From NCBI RefSeq assembly GCF_000181495.1, contig NZ_ABCF01000007.1:30497-94496 (forward strand): 64,000 bases of DNA, read 5' to 3'. This document shows positions 35,840-43,959 of the stretch, in pieces (within the stretch, counting starts at the first letter, position 1; each line of letters begins with the position of its first letter). This DNA comes from Bacillus sp. SG-1. Lineage in GTDB: Bacteria > Bacillota > Bacilli > Bacillales > Bacillaceae_B. The position numbers and the translations under genes are program-made. Below the pieces are notes generated by a model that worked only from the letters and a program-made list of their open reading frames with translations, was not told the DNA's origin and made no database searches.

Positions 35840-36071
35840 TTCACCTCTTTTCTCTTGTTGTTGCTTTTACAGAAGTACCAAACCTCTCTGCAGCTAATGC
35901 GTGCTTGGGTTTTCTCTTTCTGTAATTCAACTATCTAGGAGTGCCAAGGAAGAGCTACAAGTCATTATCTGAAGGAGTGAATAATATAATCATACTATCT
36001 GAATACAAGAAATATACGATACTTTTGCAAGGCTCAATGGATTTCACCTTTTATTAAAGGAGGAGAACTAG

Positions 36072-36842
36072 GTGATTAAAATAGGTAGGAGTTTCGCAGG
36101 TATAAAGCTGCAACAGATTTTCTTCCCCACTGAGAAAATCATGACAGCCTCAAACGGGGTGGCAATTATCGGGATAATACAATCAAAATATCCATTAGGA
36201 GTGTTACCTCCCCTAGAAACATTGCAGATTAACCTAACCAAGTCTGAAGAAAAGCTCTATTTAGATATGAACAAATCTACCCGTCAGCAAATCCGCCAAG
36301 CAGAACAAAAATACGACTTGGTAACTAAAGCAGATCCCACTCCTAATGAAAATTTGTTAATTGCCTTTAGGAATTTTTACAATACATTTGCCAGTAATAA
36401 ACACACCTATAAATGTAATGCTTTTCACCTGAAGACATTGAAGCTTTTAGCTGAACAACGCTCCCTCCTTATCACATCAGTCGAGGATAGCCTTGGAGAG
36501 ACGTTATGCTATAGGGTATATGTAATTGATGGCAAAAGAGCAACATCCCTATACTCAGCGGCTCATTTCAGGCAAACAGCAGACAAAAGCCGAAAAAGGT
36601 TATTAAGCGCTGCACACAGATATCTCAAATGGAAAGATATGCTTTGGCTGAAACACCGCGGATATATAATTTATGATTCAGGAGGCTTGACTTCTGATCC
36701 TGCGATAAGGAACTTCAAACTTGAATTCGGCGGGGAAATTGTTAAAGAGTACTCAGGCTACATAGCCACCAATCTTTTTGGAAGAGCTGTGCTTTCAATC
36801 AGGAATTGGAACTTAAGAAGAGGATTGAGGGTGAAAACTTGA
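36072..36842 (+). CDS. FemAB/GNAT-fold acyltransferase-like protein (paralog of 31190-32038)
   Basis: A 256-residue soluble protein. Shared blocks with its paralog are 'STRQQIRQAEQK', 'TSLYSAAHFRQTADKSRK', 'AHRYLKWKDML', 'YDSGGL' and 'NFKLEFGGE', in the same order and spacing. Likely an amino-acyl or acyl transferase acting on glycan precursors; substrate unknown. GTG start with an AAAGGAGGAG site. It diverges from the leftward operon across 232 bp and overlaps the deacetylase gene by 4 bp, so the pair is co-translated. Confidence 0.7.
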   Translation: MIKIGRSFAGIKLQQIFFPTEKIMTASNGVAIIGIIQSKYPLGVLPPLETLQINLTKSEEKLYLDMNKSTRQQIRQAEQKYDLVTKADPTPNENLLIAFRNFYNTFASNKHTYKCNAFHLKTLKLLAEQRSLLITSVEDSLGETLCYRVYVIDGKRATSLYSAAHFRQTADKSRKRLLSAAHRYLKWKDMLWLKHRGYIIYDSGGLTSDPAIRNFKLEFGGEIVKEYSGYIATNLFGRAVLSIRNWNLRRGLRVKT

Positions 36843-37855
36843 AAGAACATGGGTCACTCATTATTTCTATGGATTTTGAATTGTTTTGGGGCGTGCATGA
36901 TGTTTTTACACTCGAGGAATATCAGGAAAATCTATTGGGAGCCAGGAAAGTGATACCAGAAATCCTTGATATTTTTGAAGAATATAATATAAGTGCCACT
37001 TGGGCCATAGTGGGAATACTTTTTTTTCATACAAAAGAAGAATTACTATCCATTCTCCCTGATGTAAAACCAACTTATTATCAGGAACATTTTTCTCCCT
37101 ACTTAAAGCTGAACTCTGTCGGTCGGGATGAAAGCAGTGATCCTTACCATTTAGCAGGTTCACTTATCGATTTAATTGCCAGCCGTCCGGAACAGGAAAT
37201 TGCAACTCATACGTTTTCTCACTATTATTGTCTTGAAGACGGTCAAGATTTGAAAGCCTTTGAGGCGGATATACTAAAGGCTGCTGAGGTTGCAAACTCA
37301 AAAAACATCTCATTGAAATCCATTGTGTTCCCCCGCAATCAGGTCAATGAGCAATATCTATCCATTTGCAAGAAATATAATTTATCAGCTTACCGTGGTA
37401 ACGAAAGTTCCAGACTTTATTCCCCTGTAAGCTACCAAAAAAGCCAATCCCCTTTATACAAGATGCTCAGATTCATGGATTCCTATGTAAATTTAACCGG
37501 CCACCATATTTACTCCGCATCCGATTTGTCCGAAGACCCGATCATCAACTTTCCATCAAGTCGTTTTCTAAGACCCTATAATTCCACACTGCGGTTCTTG
37601 GAACCCATGAAGCTCAAGAGAATACAAAACAGCATGACTAAAGCCGCAAAGGAAAATAAAATTTATCATCTCTGGTGGCATCCTCATAATTTTGGTAAAC
37701 ATCCAAAAGAGTCATTGCGATTCCTTAAAAAGATTTCACAACACTTTGCCTTCCTGCAAGACACGTATGGAATGAAGAGCGTGACAATGGAAAGTGCAGC
37801 TCATCAACTGTCCCCCGTCTTACGCGGAAAGCAAACAGAAAAGACACCCGACTAG
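36839..37855 (+). CDS. Polysaccharide deacetylase family protein (NodB-like)
   Basis: About 338 residues. NodB-fold metal site motifs are 'SLIISMDFELFWG' (catalytic and metal Asp near residue 16) and 'ATHTFSHYYCLE' (H-x3-H near 130). 'SIVFPRNQVNEQ' and the C-terminal 'HLWWHPHNFG' supply the remaining catalytic groups. No signal peptide is seen, so it may act on lipid-linked precursors on the inner side of the membrane. I chose the TTG at 36839, which overlaps the previous stop (TTGA) and has GAGGGTG upstream; the ATG at 36806 lies inside the previous gene. Acetylated sugar substrate unknown. Confidence 0.85.
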   Translation: MKEHGSLIISMDFELFWGVHDVFTLEEYQENLLGARKVIPEILDIFEEYNISATWAIVGILFFHTKEELLSILPDVKPTYYQEHFSPYLKLNSVGRDESSDPYHLAGSLIDLIASRPEQEIATHTFSHYYCLEDGQDLKAFEADILKAAEVANSKNISLKSIVFPRNQVNEQYLSICKKYNLSAYRGNESSRLYSPVSYQKSQSPLYKMLRFMDSYVNLTGHHIYSASDLSEDPIINFPSSRFLRPYNSTLRFLEPMKLKRIQNSMTKAAKENKIYHLWWHPHNFGKHPKESLRFLKKISQHFAFLQDTYGMKSVTMESAAHQLSPVLRGKQTEKTPD

Positions 37856-37971
37856 AATCAGGTGCCTTAGGTTGCAGGTGTGCCATTGTCTGCAAGATAT
37901 AGACTAATGACAGCGCTCGCTGCCCATCAGGAATGAGCAGCGCAGAGGGTGTGCCTTCGCCAAAATTCCGG

Positions 37972-37993
37972 GACACCTGAAAAATCAGGTGTC
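37972..37993. terminator. Bidirectional hairpin terminator
   Basis: GACACCTGA and TCAGGTGTC form a perfect 9-bp stem with a 4-nt loop and a CTTTT tail on the plus strand, between the convergent deacetylase and GNAT genes. A related GACACCCGA/TCAGGTGCC pair lies at 37843-37867. Confidence 0.65.
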
Positions 37994-38002
37994 TGCTTTT
38001 CA

Positions 38003-38452
38003 TTACACTGTATATGTATAATGAAACTCAGAGTGTTTTTCAAAGCCGAATTTCTCATAAAGTTTCTGAGCGTTATAGTTATCATCAGAAGTTTCCAATG
38101 TCATGCCTTTTGCATTTGTTTCTTCGGCAAGCTGCCTGGCATGATGAAGCAGGTTCTCTCCAACACCTTTTCTTCTGGCTTTTTCCGTAACAAACAAATC
38201 ATTCAGCAGCCAATGCTTTTTTAAAGAGACCGATGAAAAGATTGGATACAACTGAGTGAACCCAAGAGGAATTAGTTCTACTTCGCCTTCCTCAAATGAA
38301 AGAAAAATAACAGATTCCCTGTTTTCTATTCTCTCCCTCAGAAATTTCCTGCAGCTCTCAAAATCATCTTTTTGATTATAAAAGACCCTATATTGATTAA
38401 AAAGTTCTGCCACTATATCCACATGCTCCATATCCACTTTGATTGTTTTCAA
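38003..38452 (-). CDS. GNAT family N-acetyltransferase
   Basis: A 149-residue single-domain GNAT protein. The acetyl-CoA loop is 'RRKGVGENLLHHA' (about 93-105), preceded by the strand 'HWLLNDLFVTEKA' and followed by 'LETSDDNYNAQKLYEKFGFEKH', the usual motif B with the Tyr. It transfers an acetyl group to an amine; the acceptor is unknown. Monocistronic, outside the glycan locus. Confidence 0.85.
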   Translation of the reverse strand: MKTIKVDMEHVDIVAELFNQYRVFYNQKDDFESCRKFLRERIENRESVIFLSFEEGEVELIPLGFTQLYPIFSSVSLKKHWLLNDLFVTEKARRKGVGENLLHHARQLAEETNAKGMTLETSDDNYNAQKLYEKFGFEKHSEFHYTYTV

Positions 38453-38622
38453 TAATTGTTCCTCCCTTGTGCTTGATTTACTAAATCCTATTGTTATTTT
38501 TTTACTACTATGCCTTTTTCTTTATTTGAAATAATCTAAGAAGTTCAAATCGGCTTAACATTATAGTAACATGAGAGTTAGGATTTTTTTCCATAATATG
38601 TTCTATACAAGGAGAGGTATAT

Positions 38623-40248
38623 GTGGATTTCAAGCAAGCAGATACCATTATCACGAGCAATTACATTTTCACATCAGCAACACTGGAACCTATGGAAGGC
38701 GCAATCGCCATCAAGGACGACAGAATACTGGGTGTAGGAACACAAGAAGAAATTCAATACTATAAAGGGCCACAAACAAAAGAGATCTCGGCATTCGGGA
38801 AACTGGTCCTGCCTGGATTCCACGACTTTCATGTTCATTTGTGGCTCGGTGCGATGTTTCAGGAATACACCTCACTGACATTCTGCGCCAGCGAGGATGA
38901 AGCAGTAGGCAGGATGGCAGAGTTTGCGGAGAACAACCCGGAGGATCCTTGGGTATTGGGATTCGGCTGGCACCATGTCAGATGGCCCGGCCAGCAGCTC
39001 CCGACCCGGCATTCATTGGACCGCCGCATACCGGATCGGCCGGTATTTCTTCTGAATGAAGAAGCCCATAGTGCCTGGTTGAATACAAAGGCATTGGAAA
39101 TGCTCGGGATAGATGAAAATACCCTAGAGCCTCCATTTGGAAAAATAGAAAAAGATGAAGATGGAAAGCCTACTGGATTCCTATACGAAACGGCTGTCGT
39201 CCTGGCCCACACCGCATTTGATATCCCTCCTGAAAAAAAGAGCAGACTGATGGATTCATTTATGAAAAAAGCAGGTGAGTACGGTATTACATCGGTAGCC
39301 GATATGCTTCCTTTACCAGGTTTCACTCTTGGAGACCTCGAAGAATATCAAAAACACGAAGAGGAAGGCCGGCTGTCGGTACGGATTCATTTCCTGGCAC
39401 CACTGGACGGTCAATTTGAAGCCCTATCCTACTACAAGAATTTCAACTCGGATAAACTTCAATTTTCCGGCCTCAAACAATTTATTGATGGAGTTCCGCT
39501 TACCTATACCGGGTATCTTTTGGAACCGTATTCTGACCGGCCTTCCACATCAGGCGGGACTATCTACTCCAGGGAAACATATTTTAACTTGATTGAAGAA
39601 GCAGATAGAAAAGGTTACCGGATCAGGCTTCATGCATGTGGTGATGGAGCGGTCAGACTGGGACTGGATGCTTTTGAGCATGCCCAAACAGTCAATGGAA
39701 AAAGAGATTCCAGGCATACAATTGAGCATATTGAAGTCATCCATCCTGATGATATTCCAAGGTTTTCAGAACTGGGTGTCCTCCCTTCTATGCAGCCGGA
39801 GCATCTGACTTCAAGTTCCATGGAGTCCCATGAATATCTGGACAGGCTTGGACCTGAAAGAATCCAATATACATGGCCGATTGGAGAGCTTGAAAGGAAC
39901 GGTGCACAGCTCGTATTCGGCAGTGATTATCCAATTGTCGAGCTGAATCCGATGCTGGGAATTTATCGGGCTGTCACGAGAAAACATGAGGATGGCACAC
40001 CTGCCGGGGGCTGGAACCCGCAGCACAAGATCAGTCTGGCACAGGCACTGATTCATTATACGAAGTCCCCTGCTTATGCAAACTTCCGTGAAGGTGACCT
40101 GGGAACATTGGAAACAGGCAAAAAAGCAGACATCACCATCCTTGACCGTAACCTTTTTGATTGCGATCCCGATGAAATTAAAGAATGCTCAGTCCACCTG
40201 ACCATGATGGACGGCAAAATTGTTTTTCAACGCGGCACTTCTGAATAA
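38623..40248 (+). CDS. Metal-dependent amidohydrolase, YtcJ-like (amidohydrolase family 3)
   Basis: A 541-residue TIM-barrel hydrolase. It opens with the composite beta-sandwich segment 'DTIITSNYIFTS' and 'IAIKDDRILGVG', followed by the metal-binding 'LVLPGFHDFHVHL' (HxH). Later blocks 'RLHACGDGAVRLGLDAFE', 'HTIEHIEVIHPDD' and 'FGSDYPIVELNP' supply the remaining ligands, and 'GKKADITILDRN' closes the sandwich. GTG start with AAGGAGAGG upstream. B. subtilis YtcJ is of similar size. Substrate unknown; the family includes formamide and amide hydrolases. Confidence 0.85.
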   Translation: MDFKQADTIITSNYIFTSATLEPMEGAIAIKDDRILGVGTQEEIQYYKGPQTKEISAFGKLVLPGFHDFHVHLWLGAMFQEYTSLTFCASEDEAVGRMAEFAENNPEDPWVLGFGWHHVRWPGQQLPTRHSLDRRIPDRPVFLLNEEAHSAWLNTKALEMLGIDENTLEPPFGKIEKDEDGKPTGFLYETAVVLAHTAFDIPPEKKSRLMDSFMKKAGEYGITSVADMLPLPGFTLGDLEEYQKHEEEGRLSVRIHFLAPLDGQFEALSYYKNFNSDKLQFSGLKQFIDGVPLTYTGYLLEPYSDRPSTSGGTIYSRETYFNLIEEADRKGYRIRLHACGDGAVRLGLDAFEHAQTVNGKRDSRHTIEHIEVIHPDDIPRFSELGVLPSMQPEHLTSSSMESHEYLDRLGPERIQYTWPIGELERNGAQLVFGSDYPIVELNPMLGIYRAVTRKHEDGTPAGGWNPQHKISLAQALIHYTKSPAYANFREGDLGTLETGKKADITILDRNLFDCDPDEIKECSVHLTMMDGKIVFQRGTSE

Positions 40249-40358
40249 TTTCTAAGGTTCTTCAGTCTGAACTCAGGCCAATAGTTTGATGCCATCAGCG
40301 GATATACTAGGTGATTGCGAAAAATTGTTATATTCTTCTCAATCACCCTTATACAGTG

Positions 40359-40414
40359 CAAAGTTTTAGAAAAGAAGCTCAGCAAAAATGCTGAGCTTCT
40401 TTTCTAAAACTTTG
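40359..40414. terminator. Very long perfect hairpin (26-bp arms), likely bidirectional terminator
   Basis: Arms at 40359-40384 and 40389-40414 are exact complements with a loop of AAAA. The arms contain GAAGCTCAGCA and its complement next to an A/T-rich outer half. Position between the amidohydrolase and cardiolipin synthase genes fits a terminator, but the stem is unusually long and perfect. Confidence 0.75.
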
Positions 40415-40510
40415 TTGCTATTTAGTATGAAGTTCAAGATATATAGCCATATTTCACAGGAACTACCTTGGTAAACAAGAATGAAAAGAGCTATTCCCCC
40501 CTGTACAGTT

Positions 40511-40589
40511 AGATAAGCCCTTGTACCCGAGGGAAAAATCCGGCCCTTTGGATTTTTCCGATAGCAACAATCTTTACGAAAACAGCCTT
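40511..40589. repeat. Dispersed intergenic repeat, copy B
   Basis: Counterpart of 17767-17842. It retains TAGCAACAATCT and both hairpins, with changed arm bases: CCCT/AGGG, and a 10-bp GGAAAAATCC/GGATTTTTCC stem. It abuts the stop codon of cls and could act there as a terminator. Confidence 0.6.
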
Positions 40590-40590
40590 C

Positions 40591-42099
40591 TTATAACACA
40601 CCCGAAAACAGCCTTGCAAAAGATTCTTTCGAGCGCTCCAGGATGCCTCTTTTATAATATTCAACCGGTCTCACCCTTACGCTGTCCTTCATATCTTCTT
40701 CATAATGCGCACACAGGTCACGAATCGAACTGTTCCCCATCAGGAAAACATTGACTTCAAAATTCAAATGGAAACTTCTCATATCCATGTTCGCTGTTCC
40801 TACTGAGGCGAGGTTTCCATCAACGATAATGATTTTTTGGTGCATAAACCCTTTTTTATAAGAGTAAATTTCGACCCCGCAGCGGATCAGTTCGGAAAAG
40901 TATGACCTTGTCGCATATTGAGTAAGGAACCCGTCATTGGTTTCCGGGACCATGATCCTCACTTCAATCCCTTTGGAAGCTGCGACCCGAAGAGCGGTCC
41001 TTATGGATTCTGTCGGCACGAAATAAGGTGTGGCAATCCAGATGGAGGTCGTAGCGGACGATATCAAGGAATAGTACAGATCGCTCATGATGCCCAATTG
41101 AGTATCCGGTCCGCTTGCGACCACCTGAACTGCCCCGTCCAGTTCTTCAGCTGGTATTTCAGGATGTGCCTGGAATTTTTCCAGTATCATATTACCGGAG
41201 ACATATTCCCAGTCCAGCAGGAAAACCGTGTGGAGGGTAAACACCGCTCCACCCTCAAGCATCATGTGAGTGTCACGCCAGAAGCCGAACCTATCATCCT
41301 CCCCCAGATATTCTATCCCTACGTTCAGTCCCCCGACAAACCCTGTAACCCCATCAATGACAATGATTTTCCTATGATTGCGGAAATTGAATTTCTGATT
41401 AAAAAAACCGTATTTCAATGGGAGGAACGGCTGCACTTGCACCCCGGCATCTTCCATGGCACGGATGTCCTTTGAAGAAAGGTGCATACTGCCTACCGCA
41501 TCGAAAATAAACAGAACTTCAACGCCTTCTTTTGCCTTTTCAATCAGGATATTGATGATTTCTTTTCCGAGGCGGTCTGATCGGAAAATATAGTATTCCA
41601 TATGAATATATTCTTTAGCCTGCTTGAGTTTTTCTTTGATTTCTGTAAAAGTTTCATCGCCATTCTTTAGAATCTTCGTTGTCGAAGAAGTACTTATTGG
41701 GGACCAGGCAACTTTATTCGCAAACTTCGCAAAATTTCTTTGGTTATCCTGCAGGAAGGATAAATCGGGCGAATTTTCCCGTTTGAGAAGCTTTTGCCAT
41801 TCTTCCCTGTCATTCTTGCGTTTGCTTTTAAAAAGGTAGCCTTTCAAGTACAACTGCCCTGAAAACAAATAAAAGAAATACCCGAAAACAGGGAAACAGA
41901 CCAATACATAAATCCACAGCAGGGTGTGCTGTGCCGACCTGTTTTCTAGGATTAACGAAAAGACACTGATCAGAATGATGATGATATAAACGGAGGCTGC
42001 TCCTGCTTTTATATATGTATGAAACCCGCTGGAAAGAAAGATATATACACATGCAATCAATATGATGACGAATAAAAATTCCAGCCTTCTTTTTTTCAT
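40591..42099 (-). CDS. cls: Cardiolipin synthase
   Basis: A 502-residue membrane phospholipase-D-type enzyme that joins two phosphatidylglycerols to give cardiolipin and glycerol. Two or three N-terminal hydrophobic helices (about 8-75) are followed by two PLD domains. HKD motif one is in 'FRNHRKIIVIDG' (about 240-250); motif two is in 'GFMHQKIIIVDG' (about 418-428). The C-terminal 'MRSFHLNFEVNVFL' is typical. Length agrees with Bacillus ClsA-type enzymes. Monocistronic. Confidence 0.93.
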   Translation of the reverse strand: MKKRRLEFLFVIILIACVYIFLSSGFHTYIKAGAASVYIIIILISVFSLILENRSAQHTLLWIYVLVCFPVFGYFFYLFSGQLYLKGYLFKSKRKNDREEWQKLLKRENSPDLSFLQDNQRNFAKFANKVAWSPISTSSTTKILKNGDETFTEIKEKLKQAKEYIHMEYYIFRSDRLGKEIINILIEKAKEGVEVLFIFDAVGSMHLSSKDIRAMEDAGVQVQPFLPLKYGFFNQKFNFRNHRKIIVIDGVTGFVGGLNVGIEYLGEDDRFGFWRDTHMMLEGGAVFTLHTVFLLDWEYVSGNMILEKFQAHPEIPAEELDGAVQVVASGPDTQLGIMSDLYYSLISSATTSIWIATPYFVPTESIRTALRVAASKGIEVRIMVPETNDGFLTQYATRSYFSELIRCGVEIYSYKKGFMHQKIIIVDGNLASVGTANMDMRSFHLNFEVNVFLMGNSSIRDLCAHYEEDMKDSVRVRPVEYYKRGILERSKESFARLFSGVL

Positions 42100-42257
42100 A
42101 TGACCAATCCCTTAAATTAAAAAATGCTTCTCTTGAAAAAAGAAGCTGCCTTTTAGTGTTTCACTGTTTTCCAAATAGTACGCCGTGTAAATTTTTTGAA
42201 TGTAAAAGTTTTATTATGTATTCCCCAATTTCTTTAAATGCTAACCTATTAGTTTGT

Positions 42258-42283
42258 GTTTAACATTATCTCTAGAAGGATAA
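42258..42283 (+). promoter_or_regulatory. Sigma-B-type promoter of csbD
   Basis: GTTTAA (42258-42263), a 14-bp spacer and GGATAA (42278-42283) match the sigma-B consensus well and lie 35 bp before the csbD start. Expression in the general stress response is therefore likely. Confidence 0.65.
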
Positions 42284-42317
42284 AGAGTACTACCAATGAC
42301 GAAAGGATGATTTACTG

Positions 42318-42503
42318 ATGAGTAAAGATAACGGAATGAAAGATAAGTTAAAAGGTGCAGCAAAAAAGGCTGAAGGAGAAGTAAAAGAGAAAACAGGCAG
42401 AGCCACTGATAATCCTGACATGCAGCGTGATGGCCTAAAAGATAAAGGCGAAGGCAAAGTCCACGAAACAGTTGGGGAAGCAAAGGATGACCATCGCCGC
42501 TAA
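42318..42503 (+). CDS. csbD: CsbD-family general stress protein
   Basis: A 61-residue, highly charged, soluble protein. It has the CsbD repeat layout: 'KDKLKGAAKKAEGEVKEKTGRAT' and 'DGLKDKGEGKVHETVGEAKDD'. CsbD proteins are abundant sigma-B-dependent stress proteins in Bacillus with no known activity. The sigma-B-type promoter just upstream supports the same control. A terminator lies about 100 bp downstream. Confidence 0.85.
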   Translation: MSKDNGMKDKLKGAAKKAEGEVKEKTGRATDNPDMQRDGLKDKGEGKVHETVGEAKDDHRR

Positions 42504-42607
42504 TTAGTTTCTTTCAGGCAGTTGTACGCTAAAGGGCAATCTGTTAAATACAGGGTGCTATTTTCCTGATCACAGAGCTCAAAACAGCATTGCTTTCAGA
42601 TAAACAG

Positions 42608-42645
42608 AGACCCGGATTGATTCCAACATCACTCCGGGTCTCTTC
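42608..42645. terminator. Bidirectional rho-independent terminator
   Basis: AGACCCGGA and TCCGGGTCT pair around a 16-nt loop between csbD and the convergent helicase gene, with CTTCTT following on the plus strand. Confidence 0.7.
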
Positions 42646-43767
42646 TTAATCTGCTATGATTTTCCCGCCGTGCAGGCGCTTCTTTACAACCTCAAACTTT
42701 AACTCGTCAGCCATTTTTTCGAGAAAGCTTTCCTCTCTCTTGGTTACGATCGAAATGACCGTTCCCGACGCTCCCATGCGGCCGGTTCTTCCGGATCGAT
42801 GGATATACTGCTTAGCATCGGTAGGGAATTCAAAGTGAATGACATGTGTAACACCGCTGATATCCAGGCCTCTTGCCGCTACATCTGTTGTTAGCAGCAT
42901 CGGGACTTTCCCTGCCCTGAATTTATCGAGCGAATGCTTTCTTTCCGTCTTCTTGGATTCTCCTGCAAGGACTTCCACAGCAGCTTTTTGGTATTTCAGT
43001 TTTTCTTCCGCTTCTGATAATCGTTCCAAACTATTAAAGAAGACCAATGCTTTGATGCCTTCCACGTTGGAAAGCTTTCGAAGCACTTCAATTTTATCCC
43101 GCTGTTCAGACAATAGATATCCGTGTTCAACCTGTGAAGAAGACACTACTCCTTGATTGACCCGGATCACCTCATAATCCTCCATCAGTTCGGACGCCAC
43201 TTTATCGGTGCTATCTGAAAGAGTGGCTGAAAAGAACAATAGCTGCCTGTCTGCCATCGTGGATTTAATAACCTGGCGGACATTGTTAATGTGTTCATTG
43301 CCGATCATGAGATCAAACTCATCAACCACGATGGTTTTCACTTCATGCATCTTCAACTTTTTCATTTTAATTAATTCCATTATACGCCCTGTCGTGCCAA
43401 TCACAATCTTCGGCTTCTTTTTAAGCTTTTCGATTTGGTTTTTGACATTGGCTCCACCGATTAGCGCTATGCTGTTGATTCCGGAATCTTTCCCCCACTT
43501 CTGCACTTCCTGGTGAATCTGCATGACAAGTTCATGGGAAGGAGCCAGTATCAGGGCCTGTGCCTGCATCTTCTTTTCATCAATGCTGTTTAAAATAGGC
43601 AGTAAGTAAGCAAGTGTTTTGCCTGTTCCAGTTGGTGATTCGCAGACGAGGTTCTTGCCGTCCATTGCTTCAGGAATCGCTTTCTGCTGGACCTCTGTTA
43701 ACTCGGTAAATTCAGAGGCTTTCCATGCGTCCTGCAAAAAAGGCTTAAGATTTGTTAGATATTCCAT
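42646..43767 (-). CDS. yfmL: DEAD-box ATP-dependent RNA helicase, YfmL-like
   Basis: A 373-residue two-domain RNA helicase. Motifs in order: Q motif 'FTELTEVQQKAIPEAMDGK', I 'SPTGTGKT', Ia 'LAPSHELVMQ', Ib 'GTTGRIME', II 'VDEFD' (Phe replaces the Ala of DEAD), III 'SAT', then 'VFFNSLERL', 'TDVAARGLDI' and VI 'HRSGRTGRMG'. There is no C-terminal extension, as in B. subtilis YfmL (about 376 aa), which takes part in ribosome assembly and growth in the cold. Monocistronic. Confidence 0.85.
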   Translation of the reverse strand: MEYLTNLKPFLQDAWKASEFTELTEVQQKAIPEAMDGKNLVCESPTGTGKTLAYLLPILNSIDEKKMQAQALILAPSHELVMQIHQEVQKWGKDSGINSIALIGGANVKNQIEKLKKKPKIVIGTTGRIMELIKMKKLKMHEVKTIVVDEFDLMIGNEHINNVRQVIKSTMADRQLLFFSATLSDSTDKVASELMEDYEVIRVNQGVVSSSQVEHGYLLSEQRDKIEVLRKLSNVEGIKALVFFNSLERLSEAEEKLKYQKAAVEVLAGESKKTERKHSLDKFRAGKVPMLLTTDVAARGLDISGVTHVIHFEFPTDAKQYIHRSGRTGRMGASGTVISIVTKREESFLEKMADELKFEVVKKRLHGGKIIAD

Positions 43768-43959
43768 TTGTTAATTCCTCTCTCTATTAAAGATGCTGTA
43801 GTTCATTTTACACGAAGTTGGCTGGAAAAGCTGTTTTAAAAAAATGTTACGGAGAACGACTTCGCGGTTGGGCGCTGATATAAAAAGTAAAACCTTCCGT
43901 TCATCGAGGCGTGGACTCTTAGATGACAGACAAGGTTTCAAGGGCGCAGGTCAAAAAAA

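Noticed and set aside
37725..38003. 92-residue minus-strand frame between the deacetylase and GNAT genes
   Set aside because: It overlaps the coding end of the deacetylase and spans the terminator hairpin, with no ribosome site.
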